Assembly: GCF_016802725.1 (NCBI RefSeq)
Contig: NC_052666.1
Coordinates: 4,000,501 to 4,064,500, forward strand
Reading direction: 5' to 3'
DNA length: 64,000 nucleotides
Source of the DNA: Solenopsis invicta
Lineage: Eukaryota > Arthropoda > Insecta > Hymenoptera > Formicidae
Positions within the stretch are counted from its first letter, which is position 1, and every line of letters starts with the position of its first letter. The notes under the pieces were generated by a model that saw nothing but the letters and a program-made list of their open reading frames with translations, was not told the DNA's origin and made no database searches. The translations under genes and the position numbers were made by a program. Below are positions 10,401-19,680 of this stretch, piece after piece.

Positions 10401-11425
10401 ACGATGTAGTATATAAAGCCGGCAAAACTAATGTAAATGCCGACGCTTTATCTAGAAATCCAGTAAATTGCAATGAAAGAATCTGTAATGTAGTTAAGCA
10501 TAATAAAATCTTAAATCCTAATGACCCGAAAGACGCAGAAATTATAGCCGATTTATTAGAAGAAACAGACGAAGAAGACGAAGACTTTGAATTGTATCTC
10601 TCAGACCAGGAGGAATTTGAGAATCCGCCGTCGGACAACGATCTGTATAGTAACCATATGGATTCCATGCAGCCTGTGTCTACAATGAAAGAGAAAATAA
10701 CTCAAGACTTTCCTACACGCGACAAAATACAAACGAGAAGCCAGACAGCGAAGATTAAAGACACCGCTCATAATTATTCAATAGACGAAACCGAATCATC
10801 GAAGATTAGAAACAGACCGACAGCAAGAGAAGCCGATAATACTGACGACGAGACAATGGAAAACCAAGACGAGGAAACAGAGGACGAAGAAGAAGAAAAC
10901 GACGAGACAAGAAATAGAAACGATCCACCGGATAAAGAAAGCGATAGTGAAAATGACGCAAATAAAATTAGCGAAATAAATAAACGACGAAAAGCAAAGC
11001 CTACTATTATTAAAGATCAAATAATTAAAAGCAACGTTTTCGACTCTCGAGAATTATTATTCTTGCGGAAGGATAACGTAGCATATTTCGTAGATACTAC
11101 AGGAATGCCTTTAGATTCAGGTTCTCAAAAATTATTCGAAAGAAATGAGCTTCCAAACTTGGAAGATCTTACCTTAGGCAGGGTTAAGGCTATAAAATAT
11201 AAAAAACGTTACCATATGGCGTTGCCCATTAGCGAGGGACAGCGCGAGGGTCCAACGATGACTTTAACTCAGGTAACAGCCGTGCTAAAAGATCTCTGTG
11301 TTATAGTCGAAAAATTAAAGCTAGAAACTCTTAGTATTGCAAAAACGGATATTGTTAACAATGTACCATGGAATAACATTAAACCACTATTGCAATTAAT
11401 TTGCGTTTATCAACTCCACGACTAA
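7415..11425 (+). CDS. pol: Pol: protease, reverse transcriptase, RNase H
   Basis: The open frame is in the -1 register to gag and has no clear own ATG. Aspartic protease is near residue 35 (FLLDTGSGPN) with ILGN downstream. A Lys/Glu/Asn-rich linker of about 330 residues (~215-545) contains loose internal repeats. The reverse transcriptase is Ty3/gypsy type, with FVYMDDIVIYA at ~750, MPFGLKNAPATFQ before it and FLGLAGYYRRFI after it. RNase H shows TTDAS near 899 and TDHKPLLWF. A second acidic linker follows. The frame stops before the integrase, which continues in the +1 frame, so no single ORF encodes the full enzyme set. Catalytic residues of protease, RT and RNase H look intact. Confidence 0.95.
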   Translation: MLTARQVTINLDKHSRVPTVQVNFCETIPQTTFLLDTGSGPNIIKEHFIPTDIVINYNNILKLSGINEYPVYTLGEIVLPLFGKEVTFHIVSSNFPISQSGILGNDFFQQTFSKIDYANGYLNVAGTNVPFFSPEIITAAPRSESLFYVRVGNPDIKIGYIPKLKIAHGIYSKETIAENVDGKAYLNVISTLDEEVEVQVPTLYLKPLNDILDDHEDKTEMPNELEEIMEIKCKTNKEEVNEKINNEGGNNTHYEKVNLIDGKIEKLSNQIKMKNLEEKENRRMNIKKNQFKNEAKIKEKTEDKILKENEELNNNFNFKNPDLQNFGGRGFQISPELPRDSKIQENGNHQTCLGLSSNLKILREREFPIPPKLSSDSQIQTEGSYQTSNGLSKNLKIISEGCFQTPPSEHFIPADREEGSYQTSSSDAVFILREPKEKSSSISQEKIKSLRNKTVIRNDDISHSITKIPSKENRTETPEISKLYYSKENESLAENVGPTQQMSENFKSKQIQTEEEKRDLQNKIPRECFQISENLEQNRLAEIMELLRLDHLNIQERDNVINLISGSQDRFHIPGEKLTATHVLQHQIPTTDDRPINTRQYRFPQIHKEEINKQVEELLDGGVVKLSQSPYNTPIWIVPKKEDSKGHKRWRMVLDFRALNEKTIGDAYPLPNIVDILDQLGGAEYFSVCDLASGFHQIKMAPADGHKTAFTTPFGHYEFERMPFGLKNAPATFQRLMDLVLSGLQGKELFVYMDDIVIYATSLEEHERKYNLLMDRLRKANLKLQPDKCEFLKTEVTYLGHIIGRNGVKPDPKKLEAVRQFPRPKTPKNIKQFLGLAGYYRRFIPNFSALAKPLSNLLKNDVRFEWASAQEDSFEALKEKLCEEPVLQYPDFSKPFILTTDASGIAVGGILSQGEINKDRPVAYASRTLTDNEIKYDTYEKEALAIIYCVKHFRPYLYGRKFTLVTDHKPLLWFKNAQDANMRILRWRLKLAEYDYDVVYKAGKTNVNADALSRNPVNCNERICNVVKHNKILNPNDPKDAEIIADLLEETDEEDEDFELYLSDQEEFENPPSDNDLYSNHMDSMQPVSTMKEKITQDFPTRDKIQTRSQTAKIKDTAHNYSIDETESSKIRNRPTAREADNTDDETMENQDEETEDEEEENDETRNRNDPPDKESDSENDANKISEINKRRKAKPTIIKDQIIKSNVFDSRELLFLRKDNVAYFVDTTGMPLDSGSQKLFERNELPNLEDLTLGRVKAIKYKKRYHMALPISEGQREGPTMTLTQVTAVLKDLCVIVEKLKLETLSIAKTDIVNNVPWNNIKPLLQLICVYQLHD

Positions 11426-11426
11426 A

Positions 11427-12521
11427 CTAATTATTTGCAATGGATTAGTTAAATACCCTCCAAGAGATCTTCGACCTATTATAATCGGAGAAACACATTG
11501 CTTGCCTACCGGAGGACATCGTGGCGTTACAAAAACTTATAACAGAATTAAACATAATTACTATTGGGAAAATTTAAAGACAGATGTCCAGCATTATATA
11601 CAGCAATCTTTGCAGTGTCAGTTGAAAAAATTAGTTAGGGTAAAAACTAAACAACCCATGATGATAACTGACACGCCAGGATCTTCTTTCGACAAAGTTG
11701 CTATGGATATAGTGGGGCCGTTACCTAAAACCATGAGAGGAAATGAATACATTCTAACCCTGCAGGATCAGCTGACAAAATTCTGTATGGGGATTCCTTT
11801 ACCTGACCAGACTTCCGAAACAATAGCGGAAGCCTTTGTAGATAAATTTATTTGTGTATTAGGAGCGCCCAAAGCCATATTGACCGATCAAGGAAGAAAT
11901 TTCATTAGTGAATTAATGAAGAAAATAGCAAAGCTGTTCCGAATTCGCAAATTTCGCACAACGGCTTTCCACCCTCAATCGAACGGCTCATTAGAAAGAT
12001 CGCATCATGCATTAGGAGAATATTTAAAGCAGTATGCTAATGAACAAAAGCAATGGGATAGATGGATCGGACTCGCAATATTTAATTACAATACCAGCGT
12101 CCACGAAGCCACGAAGCACACGCCATATGAATTAGTATTCGGCAAAATAGCAAGAATTCCGACTAATGAACTCTTAGGCCCAGAAGATAAATTAGCAAGT
12201 TACGATGACTATTTGATAAATTTAGTTACGCAACTTCACGGCATCCAAACCAACGCCCGCGAAAATGTTATTAATGCGAAAATTAAGTCGAAAAAACACT
12301 ACGACAAGAAAATTAACCCACAGACGTTTAAGCCTGGAGATTACGTATTCTTATTAAAAGGGCCTAAACCCGGTAAATTCGGAGATCATTATACTGGCCC
12401 TCACGAAATTCTCGAAATAATAAATAGAAAGAACGTTAAAATAAGAATAAAGAAAAATAGCCGAATTGTACATCCCAATCGATTGAGAGTTTCCCATATA
12501 AAACCCATCCTTAACCATTAA
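11427..12521 (+). CDS. Integrase (separate frame from RT)
   Basis: The frame is open through this region without an ATG near the start; integrase-like sequence begins before the in-frame TTG at 11502. The zinc-binding part shows ETH...GGH, but the first cysteine of the usual C-X2-C is not seen (QQSLQCQ). The catalytic core has D (VAMDIVGPL), D (ILTDQGRNF) and E (NGSLERSHHA), so the DDE triad is complete. The C-terminus contains KPGDYVFLL and a GPHEIL segment typical of gypsy integrases. It is displaced +1 relative to the RT frame with a stop at 11423. This is either a genuine break or an expression signal. Confidence 0.9.
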   Translation, partial: LIICNGLVKYPPRDLRPIIIGETHCLPTGGHRGVTKTYNRIKHNYYWENLKTDVQHYIQQSLQCQLKKLVRVKTKQPMMITDTPGSSFDKVAMDIVGPLPKTMRGNEYILTLQDQLTKFCMGIPLPDQTSETIAEAFVDKFICVLGAPKAILTDQGRNFISELMKKIAKLFRIRKFRTTAFHPQSNGSLERSHHALGEYLKQYANEQKQWDRWIGLAIFNYNTSVHEATKHTPYELVFGKIARIPTNELLGPEDKLASYDDYLINLVTQLHGIQTNARENVINAKIKSKKHYDKKINPQTFKPGDYVFLLKGPKPGKFGDHYTGPHEILEIINRKNVKIRIKKNSRIVHPNRLRVSHIKPILNH

Positions 12522-12549
12522 AATAAATAGTAACAACAATCAAAATTTC

Positions 12550-12551
12550 AG
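12550..12551 (+). promoter_or_regulatory. Candidate env 3' splice site
   Basis: AAAATTTCAG is followed immediately by the env ATG at 12552, a layout like spliced env messages of insect errantiviruses. Confidence 0.5.
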
Positions 12552-14525
12552 ATGGATCCCCGGGTTATGGCTATAATACTAATAATAGCATGGGCCCGCG
12601 AAACAGCCGGAATAATAGGCTACGATTGCGGATCACCGATGGCAAATATAACAACAATGTCCTTGCTTAATACAGAAGAATGCGATATACCTCTTCAACG
12701 TGTGAACCAGACCAAAAAATATATACAACTCTTACAGATCAATGAATTTAAAACAGTAAAAGTTATTCAATGCAAAGTTGAGATCGATAGGATAGTAAAA
12801 ACATGCGGAATGTTCTCTCACACCGGTGACGTGCTTAATGGCAAATACTCATACATAGAAGAAACCTCCCGTGAAACTTGCATGAAAATGCAATGGATCG
12901 GAACCTATCGTCACGGAAATACTGTGATATCCGATTTAAAGGCAAATCAATCAGTCTCACGACCAGTAACCTTGGCAGGGCACATAGATAACGCAGGAAC
13001 GTGCCACGGGACTAGTTATTCCGATTCTTTTGGGAGTTGGCCCAACGTGATTGTGCTCGCAACTGTAAAAATCACACTCCAAGATTATGAGGCCACGGTC
13101 CAACTCAACTCAAATCGAATAGTGCTCCGGTCCGGAGTGACCTGCGATTTCAAGTCCACCCAATGCGTAGATCTAGAAGGAGGAAACACCTACTGGGACC
13201 CACTCCCCCCGAGTCAATGTGCACTTTCTAATTTCGGGTCACTTTATGATGGATTCGCGGATGTACTAGTAGATGATACCGGCAAAGAATCACAGGTAGT
13301 TTACTCTTTAAATTCTCAAGAAACGACCTTCGCACTGACAATGAGAGGACAATATACACACTGTGGATACACGCTCATAAGAACCGAACACCCGAAATTA
13401 TTGATCTATGAAACAACCTTCGGGAGTTCCATATTCGGTAAGGAATATCGCCCGCAAAACCTCGATATTTTTGCCTACATAAACTCCAAGTTTTTGTATG
13501 TGGAAAAACACGTACGCACTCAGGTAAACGAATTATATAGAAATGTCCTCCAACAGCAATGCACCCTCGAACAAAAGGTACTAAAAAACGCATTGGCTCT
13601 CGCCACTCACGCCCCAGACGCTTTCGCCTACCACATAATGCAAGGGCCAGGATATATGGCTTTGTTAGCCGGAGAAGTGATACATATAGTGAAATGCGTA
13701 CCTGTCGAGGTGAAACTTGCTCACACTGGAAAATGCTATGATCAGCTACCAGTACTACGAAATAACGAGAGTCTATTTTTAACCCCACAAACTCATATTT
13801 TATTGCGTCAAGGGACGGAGGTTACTTGTAACTCACTCGCACCCGCCATGTATCTTCTCGGAGACTCATGGTATAAATTCACACCCAAACCAGTCGAGAC
13901 GCTACCTCCGATAATTATGAAGCCCATGACTAAACCAACATGGAAATATATTAGTCCCGGCTCGCTTGCCACAAGCGGAATATATACAGAAAACGAACTC
14001 GAAACGCTTAGGGATCATATAATGTTTCCTGCCGAACGACCAGCTCTGCTTAACACGGTAGCCCGAGGAATGATGGGGCAATCGGGGTCCATAAATGGAG
14101 GATCTATCTCTAACCTTTTGGACGAAGCCTCCATAGAGAAAATAGCTACATCTGCATGGGAAAAATTCTGGAATCGATTTCTAATCTTTGGGAATGTCAG
14201 CGCGGGGATAATCGGAATATACATGTCAGTAAGAGTTGTAAAACTAATAATAGATACTTTTGTGCACGGATATGCCCTGCACACCGTGTACGGGTGGTCA
14301 CTATATTTAGTAGGAGCAATATGGGACTCAATCACCCAACTCTTGTTACACCTAGGAAAAGACCGTTGTAAATTAAGGAATCCATCTCCCTCAGCACCTG
14401 ACGAGTCAGGATCGCAAGCAATAAGATTCTCAGAACTACAAGAGGATCCTAGACGGGAACAGCACAATTACCCCCTGCTCCCGCCTAAAGAAAATTCAAC
14501 GTATACTCTCGAGTTGAAAAACTAA
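12552..14525 (+). CDS. env: Envelope glycoprotein, jingchuvirus-like
   Basis: About 657 residues. There is a hydrophobic N-terminal signal (~1-22) followed by GYDCGSP, many paired cysteines, several N-glycosylation sequons (NIT, NQT, NQS, NES), a membrane segment near residue 542-565, a second hydrophobic stretch near 577-600 and a polar tail. The CG..SH segment near residue 90 and the region with AGEVIHIVKC, KCYDQLPV and FLTPQTHIL are, as I recognise the family, characteristic of glycoproteins of chuviruses and related negative-strand arthropod viruses, not of the baculovirus-F-like env of errantiviruses. It would mediate membrane attachment or fusion. The reading frame has no internal stop. 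Assignment to the viral family is by pattern recognition. Confidence 0.8.
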   Translation: MDPRVMAIILIIAWARETAGIIGYDCGSPMANITTMSLLNTEECDIPLQRVNQTKKYIQLLQINEFKTVKVIQCKVEIDRIVKTCGMFSHTGDVLNGKYSYIEETSRETCMKMQWIGTYRHGNTVISDLKANQSVSRPVTLAGHIDNAGTCHGTSYSDSFGSWPNVIVLATVKITLQDYEATVQLNSNRIVLRSGVTCDFKSTQCVDLEGGNTYWDPLPPSQCALSNFGSLYDGFADVLVDDTGKESQVVYSLNSQETTFALTMRGQYTHCGYTLIRTEHPKLLIYETTFGSSIFGKEYRPQNLDIFAYINSKFLYVEKHVRTQVNELYRNVLQQQCTLEQKVLKNALALATHAPDAFAYHIMQGPGYMALLAGEVIHIVKCVPVEVKLAHTGKCYDQLPVLRNNESLFLTPQTHILLRQGTEVTCNSLAPAMYLLGDSWYKFTPKPVETLPPIIMKPMTKPTWKYISPGSLATSGIYTENELETLRDHIMFPAERPALLNTVARGMMGQSGSINGGSISNLLDEASIEKIATSAWEKFWNRFLIFGNVSAGIIGIYMSVRVVKLIIDTFVHGYALHTVYGWSLYLVGAIWDSITQLLLHLGKDRCKLRNPSPSAPDESGSQAIRFSELQEDPRREQHNYPLLPPKENSTYTLELKN

Positions 14526-14635
14526 AAAAAAAAAAAAAAAGGAAACAAAAAAAAATCTCTTCCATTCTTATCCCTCTATCTTTAATGTAAACAATACCAT
14601 ACATTTGCACCAATGAGTCCGTGGTTCTCTTATAG
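14526..14635 (+). other. Short spacer with A-tract and splice acceptor
   Basis: A 17-base A run follows the env stop. The spacer ends in TTCTCTTATAG directly before the next ATG, a plausible 3' splice site (AG 14634-14635). Confidence 0.5.
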
Positions 14636-15283
14636 ATGACTACTGCTATCGGCCACATAAATACGGGAACTTTGACTCGAAGCCCTCTGAAAGTAAAAAT
14701 AATAAGGGTAGACTCGCCCACCTTGATTTGGGTTCATCTACAAAATTCTACAGACGATTTCGAAGAAATGTTAGAGGAGCTCCAACGCCGGATGACGCGA
14801 CGAGGGCGACTGCTGCATCACCGACCCGACGACATTAAAGCAGATGAAATTGTCGCCGTTCACGATAGACGGAGATGGCAACGTGGCGTTATTCTTAGTG
14901 CCTATGAGGATGGGACAGCCACTATTTTTCTAAAAGATTGGGCCCGTATTATCGAGCGGCCCTATTGCGAAATCTATCAACTCGAAGAAAGATTCCGTGA
15001 TTTTGAATGGCGGGCAATCCCTTGCGCATTAGCATATACAGAACCTTGCCCAGTAAAAAGAATATGGCCCCGGCGGGCCAAAGATCTTCTAAAATTTTTA
15101 ATTGAACAACGGGAAGGATGGATCAGCATTGTCGGGGACGTAGAAGAAGAAGCGGCGCTCGTGAAGATGGAGATAAGAAACGAATGTGGGAGCGGAATAC
15201 TTGACGTCAAGGACATCCTCGTAAAACTAGGCCACGCTCAAGACTCCGAAAGAATCCTGGCATATGCATACCCTTCGGTTTAA
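14636..15283 (+). CDS. Tudor-domain accessory protein A
   Basis: 215 residues, ATG directly after a candidate splice acceptor. The layout matches a single extended Tudor domain. An N-terminal strand-rich segment (VKIIRVDSPTLIWVHLQ) precedes the core with DEIVAVHDRRRWQRGVIL, ATIFLKDWARI and LEERFRDFEWRAIPCALA. A C-terminal nuclease-like half ends in VKDILVKLGHA. Extended Tudor domains in animal germ cells bind dimethyl-arginine on Piwi proteins. Here the usual D-Y-G-N signature reads D-W-A-R, so part of the aromatic cage and its asparagine look changed. A second, diverged copy is at 19681-20346. It would act in the cytoplasm; a role in evading or using the piRNA pathway is inference. Confidence 0.78.
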   Translation: MTTAIGHINTGTLTRSPLKVKIIRVDSPTLIWVHLQNSTDDFEEMLEELQRRMTRRGRLLHHRPDDIKADEIVAVHDRRRWQRGVILSAYEDGTATIFLKDWARIIERPYCEIYQLEERFRDFEWRAIPCALAYTEPCPVKRIWPRRAKDLLKFLIEQREGWISIVGDVEEEAALVKMEIRNECGSGILDVKDILVKLGHAQDSERILAYAYPSV

Positions 15284-15472
15284 CAAAAAGGCGTATAAAT
15301 AATAACATTAGTATTAGTAATTATTATTCATCAAGTAGGATAATTAATGTTAAGCATTGAGCGCGACACACGTCGAAGAAAGGGACTCCCCGGTTAGGAA
15401 ATTCATCGAGTTATAAAATTTTTTTTTTTTTTTTACACAAAAATGGAAGGTATACATAAGTATTACAAACAC

Positions 15473-15526
<54 letters not shown>

Positions 15527-15568
15527 ACCTAAAGCGATGAATTTCCTATTGCAGCAAATACATATAGA
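15284..15568 (+). repeat. Spacer with (TA)n microsatellite and splice acceptor
   Basis: Noncoding. A TA repeat runs about 15477-15522. TTTCCTATTGCAG (AG 15553-15554) precedes the next ORF and would be a good 3' splice site. Confidence 0.6.
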
Positions 15569-16015
15569 ATGAGGGAGGCTCTCTGTCGCGATTGGCCAGA
15601 ACTAGAAAGGGAATGTCGCGAATTATTCTGGGAAGACTTTGTGTACCTGAGCAACCTTCGGTGCGTTACCAGCTTAGGAAACTCAAGGATATTTCAACAT
15701 TCCGAAAATTGTTCAAAAATTTGTCACCATTGTTACTTAACATTGTCTTCTGCTACGCGACTTAAATATGAACGCCTCTATAAACATCATTTAGTCCACA
15801 TAAACGCGGTACGCAATCAGACTTACTGTGCTATCTGCTACAGGATAACTGTAACAGTCAAAACAGTCGAACGATGTGAAGGCTGCCTCCAAAAATTTCA
15901 GCAAGCCGATAGAGCGTTTCTAAATGCCGGAAACGGAATACCGGTAGTAGCGACTCTAAGCGAAATCCGAGATCTGTGCGACCGTAGTATTACGTATGTG
16001 ACGAGAGGTGCATAA
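15569..16015 (+). CDS. Cys-rich accessory protein A
   Basis: 148 residues, ATG 15 bases after a candidate acceptor. I do not recognise a named family. It contains a zinc-binding-like set: C-X3-C-X2-C near residue 50 (CSKICHHC), a pair of histidines (HHLVHIN), then CAIC and CEGC about 18 residues apart, followed by LQKFQQAD. The order C/C, H/H, C-X2-C, C-X2-C resembles a RING- or treble-clef-like cross-brace, but spacing does not fit a textbook RING. It is clearly related to the next gene, which shares RCVT/KCVT, HIN/HMN, NQ..CAIC and the C-X2-C-L...F..AD tail. Function is unknown; it could bind nucleic acid or recruit host proteins. Confidence 0.65.
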   Translation: MREALCRDWPELERECRELFWEDFVYLSNLRCVTSLGNSRIFQHSENCSKICHHCYLTLSSATRLKYERLYKHHLVHINAVRNQTYCAICYRITVTVKTVERCEGCLQKFQQADRAFLNAGNGIPVVATLSEIRDLCDRSITYVTRGA

Positions 16016-16155
16016 AATTAAATTAAGAACAAAATTGAAATCCGATCTCTCGAACATACCGAACTAATTCAAGAAAACAAGGGAAGAGAGCTCTTCCTCC
16101 CTTGTACTAAAGGTCTCAATAATCACTACTTGATCGTCGATTGCAGTACACAAGG
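16016..16155 (+). other. Spacer with splice acceptor
   Basis: A short noncoding spacer ending in GATCGTCGATTGCAG (AG 16145-16146), ten bases before the ATG of the next ORF. Confidence 0.45.
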
Positions 16156-16611
16156 ATGTCGGTCATTTTCAACTCCTGTTGGCCAAGAAGAAACCGAGGA
16201 GAAGAAACAAAAGAGGCCTTGCGCGCCCTGAATACTGCTAGACTTATAATGGATCTCAAATGCGTCACCACGATAAGCGGACGCCCGATGTATCAACGAT
16301 TCGGCAACCATTGCAAGATTTGCGAAAATTGCTATATAACAATGTCAAACGAAATGCAAAAGGAACACGTGGCCGTGGCGCCACACCTCCTGATTCATAT
16401 GAATTTTCTCTATAATCAAGAAAAATGCGCTATTTGTCGAAAAGAGATGGTAAGGTATAACGACGCCGAGGAATGTCAGGACTGCCTTAACACATTTGAG
16501 CATGCAGACATCATACGCCTGAAACTCGGGTGGGGTTACCCATGTATTAAACCAAATAAATGCCAGAGAGCCGGCCAAACCAACCGAAGTGTGACCGCCG
16601 TTCGCTGTTAA
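16156..16611 (+). CDS. Cys-rich accessory protein B
   Basis: 151 residues from the ATG at 16156; the frame is open upstream through the candidate acceptor at 16145, so the ATG was preferred. It is a paralogue of the preceding gene: CKICENC, then HLLIHMN, then EKCAIC, then ECQDC with LNTFEHAD. It has an extra basic C-terminal tail (CQRAGQTNRSVTAVRC) and a different N-terminus. The two copies differ at most positions outside the metal ligands, so the duplication is old compared with the insertion itself. No named family is recognised. Preserved ligands despite divergence suggest both copies were kept by selection. Confidence 0.65.
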   Translation: MSVIFNSCWPRRNRGEETKEALRALNTARLIMDLKCVTTISGRPMYQRFGNHCKICENCYITMSNEMQKEHVAVAPHLLIHMNFLYNQEKCAICRKEMVRYNDAEECQDCLNTFEHADIIRLKLGWGYPCIKPNKCQRAGQTNRSVTAVRC

Positions 16612-19600
16612 CAATGCTTAAGTAGTCTTGTAAATACCAAAAAAAAAGAGAAAAAAAAACACAAAAGAAGAAACGACGAAAAAATAATTGATCTACGCAG
16701 AAAAAAAATATATATATATTCAAAAGAAAAGACCTATTATATTGAAAAAAAAAAAAAAACAAAAATATATATATATAAATAAATAAATAAATAAATAAAT
16801 AAATTTATATATAAATAATAAAAAAAATTTTTTTATACAAAAAAATATATATATCTTTGTAAGAATATCTATTTAGCAAGTATAAAAAGGGGGCCACATT
16901 ATAATATATTACTTAATATTTAGAGGCGATATTTGAGAATATTTACAACAAGCACATTTATTTAGCAAAAAAAAAAAAAAAAAAAATACATATATATTAT
17001 AAACAATGTTTAATAGGTAACAGAATATTTAGAAATGTTTACTGTAGACATATATGGTGTGGAGATTGCATCTCGATAAAATAGCTTGCTCTAATCCTAG
17101 CACAATTATTCACAGTTCATGAGATGCCATATCCGCACAATATATCTTTCGCCAAATAGTTAATAAACAAACGAATAAATAGATAAATAAGTAAGCGTAA
17201 AGAATATGTACACAAACATACGATACGTACATCGCCGAAAAATCATTTTTAATGTGCTATTTTAATTCCACCAGCGTGTCTTCATAGTTAAATAAATAAT
17301 AACAAATAAATGAATAATTAGAAACACGAGAGAAACATAGAAAGGGGATTCGATGATTACCCTTTTTCTTTCCTGTTTTCACCCGAACAAAATGTATGTA
17401 TATAGCGAAGAAAAGTATATAGATAACCAATTATAAGAGAATGATACTAATGATAAACGGGGAAAAAGCAGTACGCATTTGATTATCATTAATATATATA
17501 TATATAAATATATGAATAAACTCCCTTCTCACCAAAGAATTACTCTCTAACAAAGAGAGCAACGCAGAGCTTCACAAGCGTACCTGAATAGTCAAGTAAT
17601 TAGCAACAAAGGAATAAGCCATTGACAATCACAAAAGAAACCGAAAGGGAGGGCCAAAGGCCGTTTTTCTTTTTCTAATTCATTCATAAATATATATAAA
17701 GAAAAAAAAACCCATAGATAAGTATGTTTAAACTAATGATACAGCAAATAAATTATATAGAAACAAATAATATAAGAAGTTTTCCTTCCTATAAAAATAA
17801 TGATAATAATAATAATGGGGGACATGTACGCCACCATATGAAAAAAAACGTATCTGTATACTTGACCTCGCCAAAACAATGTAGAAACTCTGTAAGCGTC
17901 TTAAATATTGTAAAGTAATTAACCACCAATAAATAAGTAACCAGGAACACGAAAGAAAAAAGGAAGGGGATTTGGTGGTCGCCTTTTTCTTTCCTGTTTC
18001 TATATAAAACAAATATACCTATCTACACGAGTAAATGGGTAAACTAAATCGTAAAGATCGCTAGGATAAGTTTAGGAACAGAAAAATTCGTCATGCCGAT
18101 TATCGCGAGCAATAAGCACAATTGTTAAGTACCTATGAATAACGATTAAACAATTGTAATATTAACTATCGCCCAGAACGCATAACTTCAGCAAATTTTT
18201 CTCTCGAAAGGTAATGATTTTTTATACGAGACAAAAAATAGGTCTTTTAGCGAGAATTATTAGTAAGATGATGGTTACGTAAATCACAATACCTTGATTT
18301 AAATAATCCTTTGATGGCACAATCACTTCACTGATAAAAAGTATATACATATACATATAATTTGAACTAGTAGAGACTTTCTCCTTCTTGCAACAAAAAT
18401 CATTCGAGATTTTCTAATAAGGGGATTTCTTTCCATTGCTGTCACTCTCCCTTACATTCCATGCGAGGTAAGAAACCTCGCAAATCCATACATTAAGTAA
18501 AATTAGTTGAACCACTTTTATCCGCGTCAACCAGCCAATCAATCCCGCACTCGTCACTCATATTTAACGAAAAAGGAAAACTCGACGAGATGCACTGCGA
18601 TGCCCACGCTGGCAAACTGACGCTAAACTGCATCGAAAACGGCATCCGTGGGCCTGCAAACACGGAATAAGACCCTTAGGGTAGGGGAAGCCACAGATGC
18701 TTCGCCCAGGTAAAGACCAGAAGGTGTGAAAAAACGGAGAGATAAAAAAGGGATGTAAGGATTAGACAGTAAAACCCCGGAACATACACGTGTTCCGATA
18801 TTCGAACTTATAGTTCAATAATATCATTTCTGAAGTAAGAGGAAGTCTCATATTATTATATTAATTAACCGAATGTCACATCAGTAATTGTGATTTATCA
18901 AACTATCAACGTATACATACATGTATTCTTATACACAAAAAAAAAAAAAAAAAAAGTAATAATAATATACATATATATATATCCATATAAATATACATAA
19001 ATAATAAGCAAGCAAAATAAGGAGACTAACTTCTTGTAAGAGAAGAAACTTTTAAAGAATTATCACTCGAGTCCCAAAGCAAGAGGAGTTTGCAAACGAG
19101 GCAGATGTATCACCGAATTAATTAACCACCTAAGAAGACAGCTGACGACAGATGGGCACCACATTTGTCATATATATATAAGACGGAAGCGTGTCTGTCG
19201 TTTTAAGAGATTGAGGACGCATAATCCAAAAAATCCACATGCAGAGTGTATCATCTCAAAGAATGCTTCCGCAATTTAGAAGGCAACGTCATGCGCATTA
19301 TCTTATGCGGAGTTAAACTCGATGACGCTCACCTGGCCAAAACGATAAGCCGACTACCAACGGAAGGATAACGGGCGGGTAACCGTCATCAGGGCGAAGT
19401 AAAACTGGAGCCAAAGAACAAATATAGCGAGAAGTCCGAAAATCTATAGAATGCGCTCACCTCAATGAGAACATATGGAAAGCGTAATCCCTCAAGCTAC
19501 TCCGTACACCCAGAATGAAAAACAGATCAAAATATTGAGGATAAGAGGGAAAAGGAGAGAGAGCATCAGAAAAGAGTATAAATACTCAAGGAAGTCAGGG

Positions 19601-19680
19601 AAACCGTCACTTTAAATCTTTCTTGCAACCAAGGTCTAAGGTCTGCCAAGGAAGACTACCAAAGAGCTGAACAGTCGAGA
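16612..19680 (+). other. 3-kb noncoding region with hairpins
   Basis: No ORF here looks real. The stretch is AT-rich with many A tracts, but it includes at least three purine-rich/pyrimidine-rich fold-backs: near 17330-17390, 17635-17680 and 17945-18002. In each, a GGAAGGGGA-like arm faces a CCTTTTTCTTTCC-like arm. There are TATA-like boxes at 16881 (TATAAAAAGGGGG) and 19577. A more balanced-composition segment at 18480-18800 and 19190-19560 may be decayed coding sequence or structured RNA. Its position between accessory genes suggests regulatory RNA elements, which is inference. Confidence 0.5.
19577..19583 (+). promoter_or_regulatory. TATA-like box upstream of Tudor B
   Basis: TATAAAT lies about 100 bases before the ATG of the second Tudor ORF and could be an internal promoter. 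A splice acceptor-like CTGAACAG at 19668-19675 is an alternative route to expression. Confidence 0.35.

Noticed and set aside
13375..14467. Minus-strand ORFs across env
   Set aside because: They are shadows of the env coding sequence, without domains or start context.
18580..18700. Balanced-composition segment considered as a tRNA or snRNA gene
   Set aside because: No cloverleaf, A/B box pair or Sm site could be placed.
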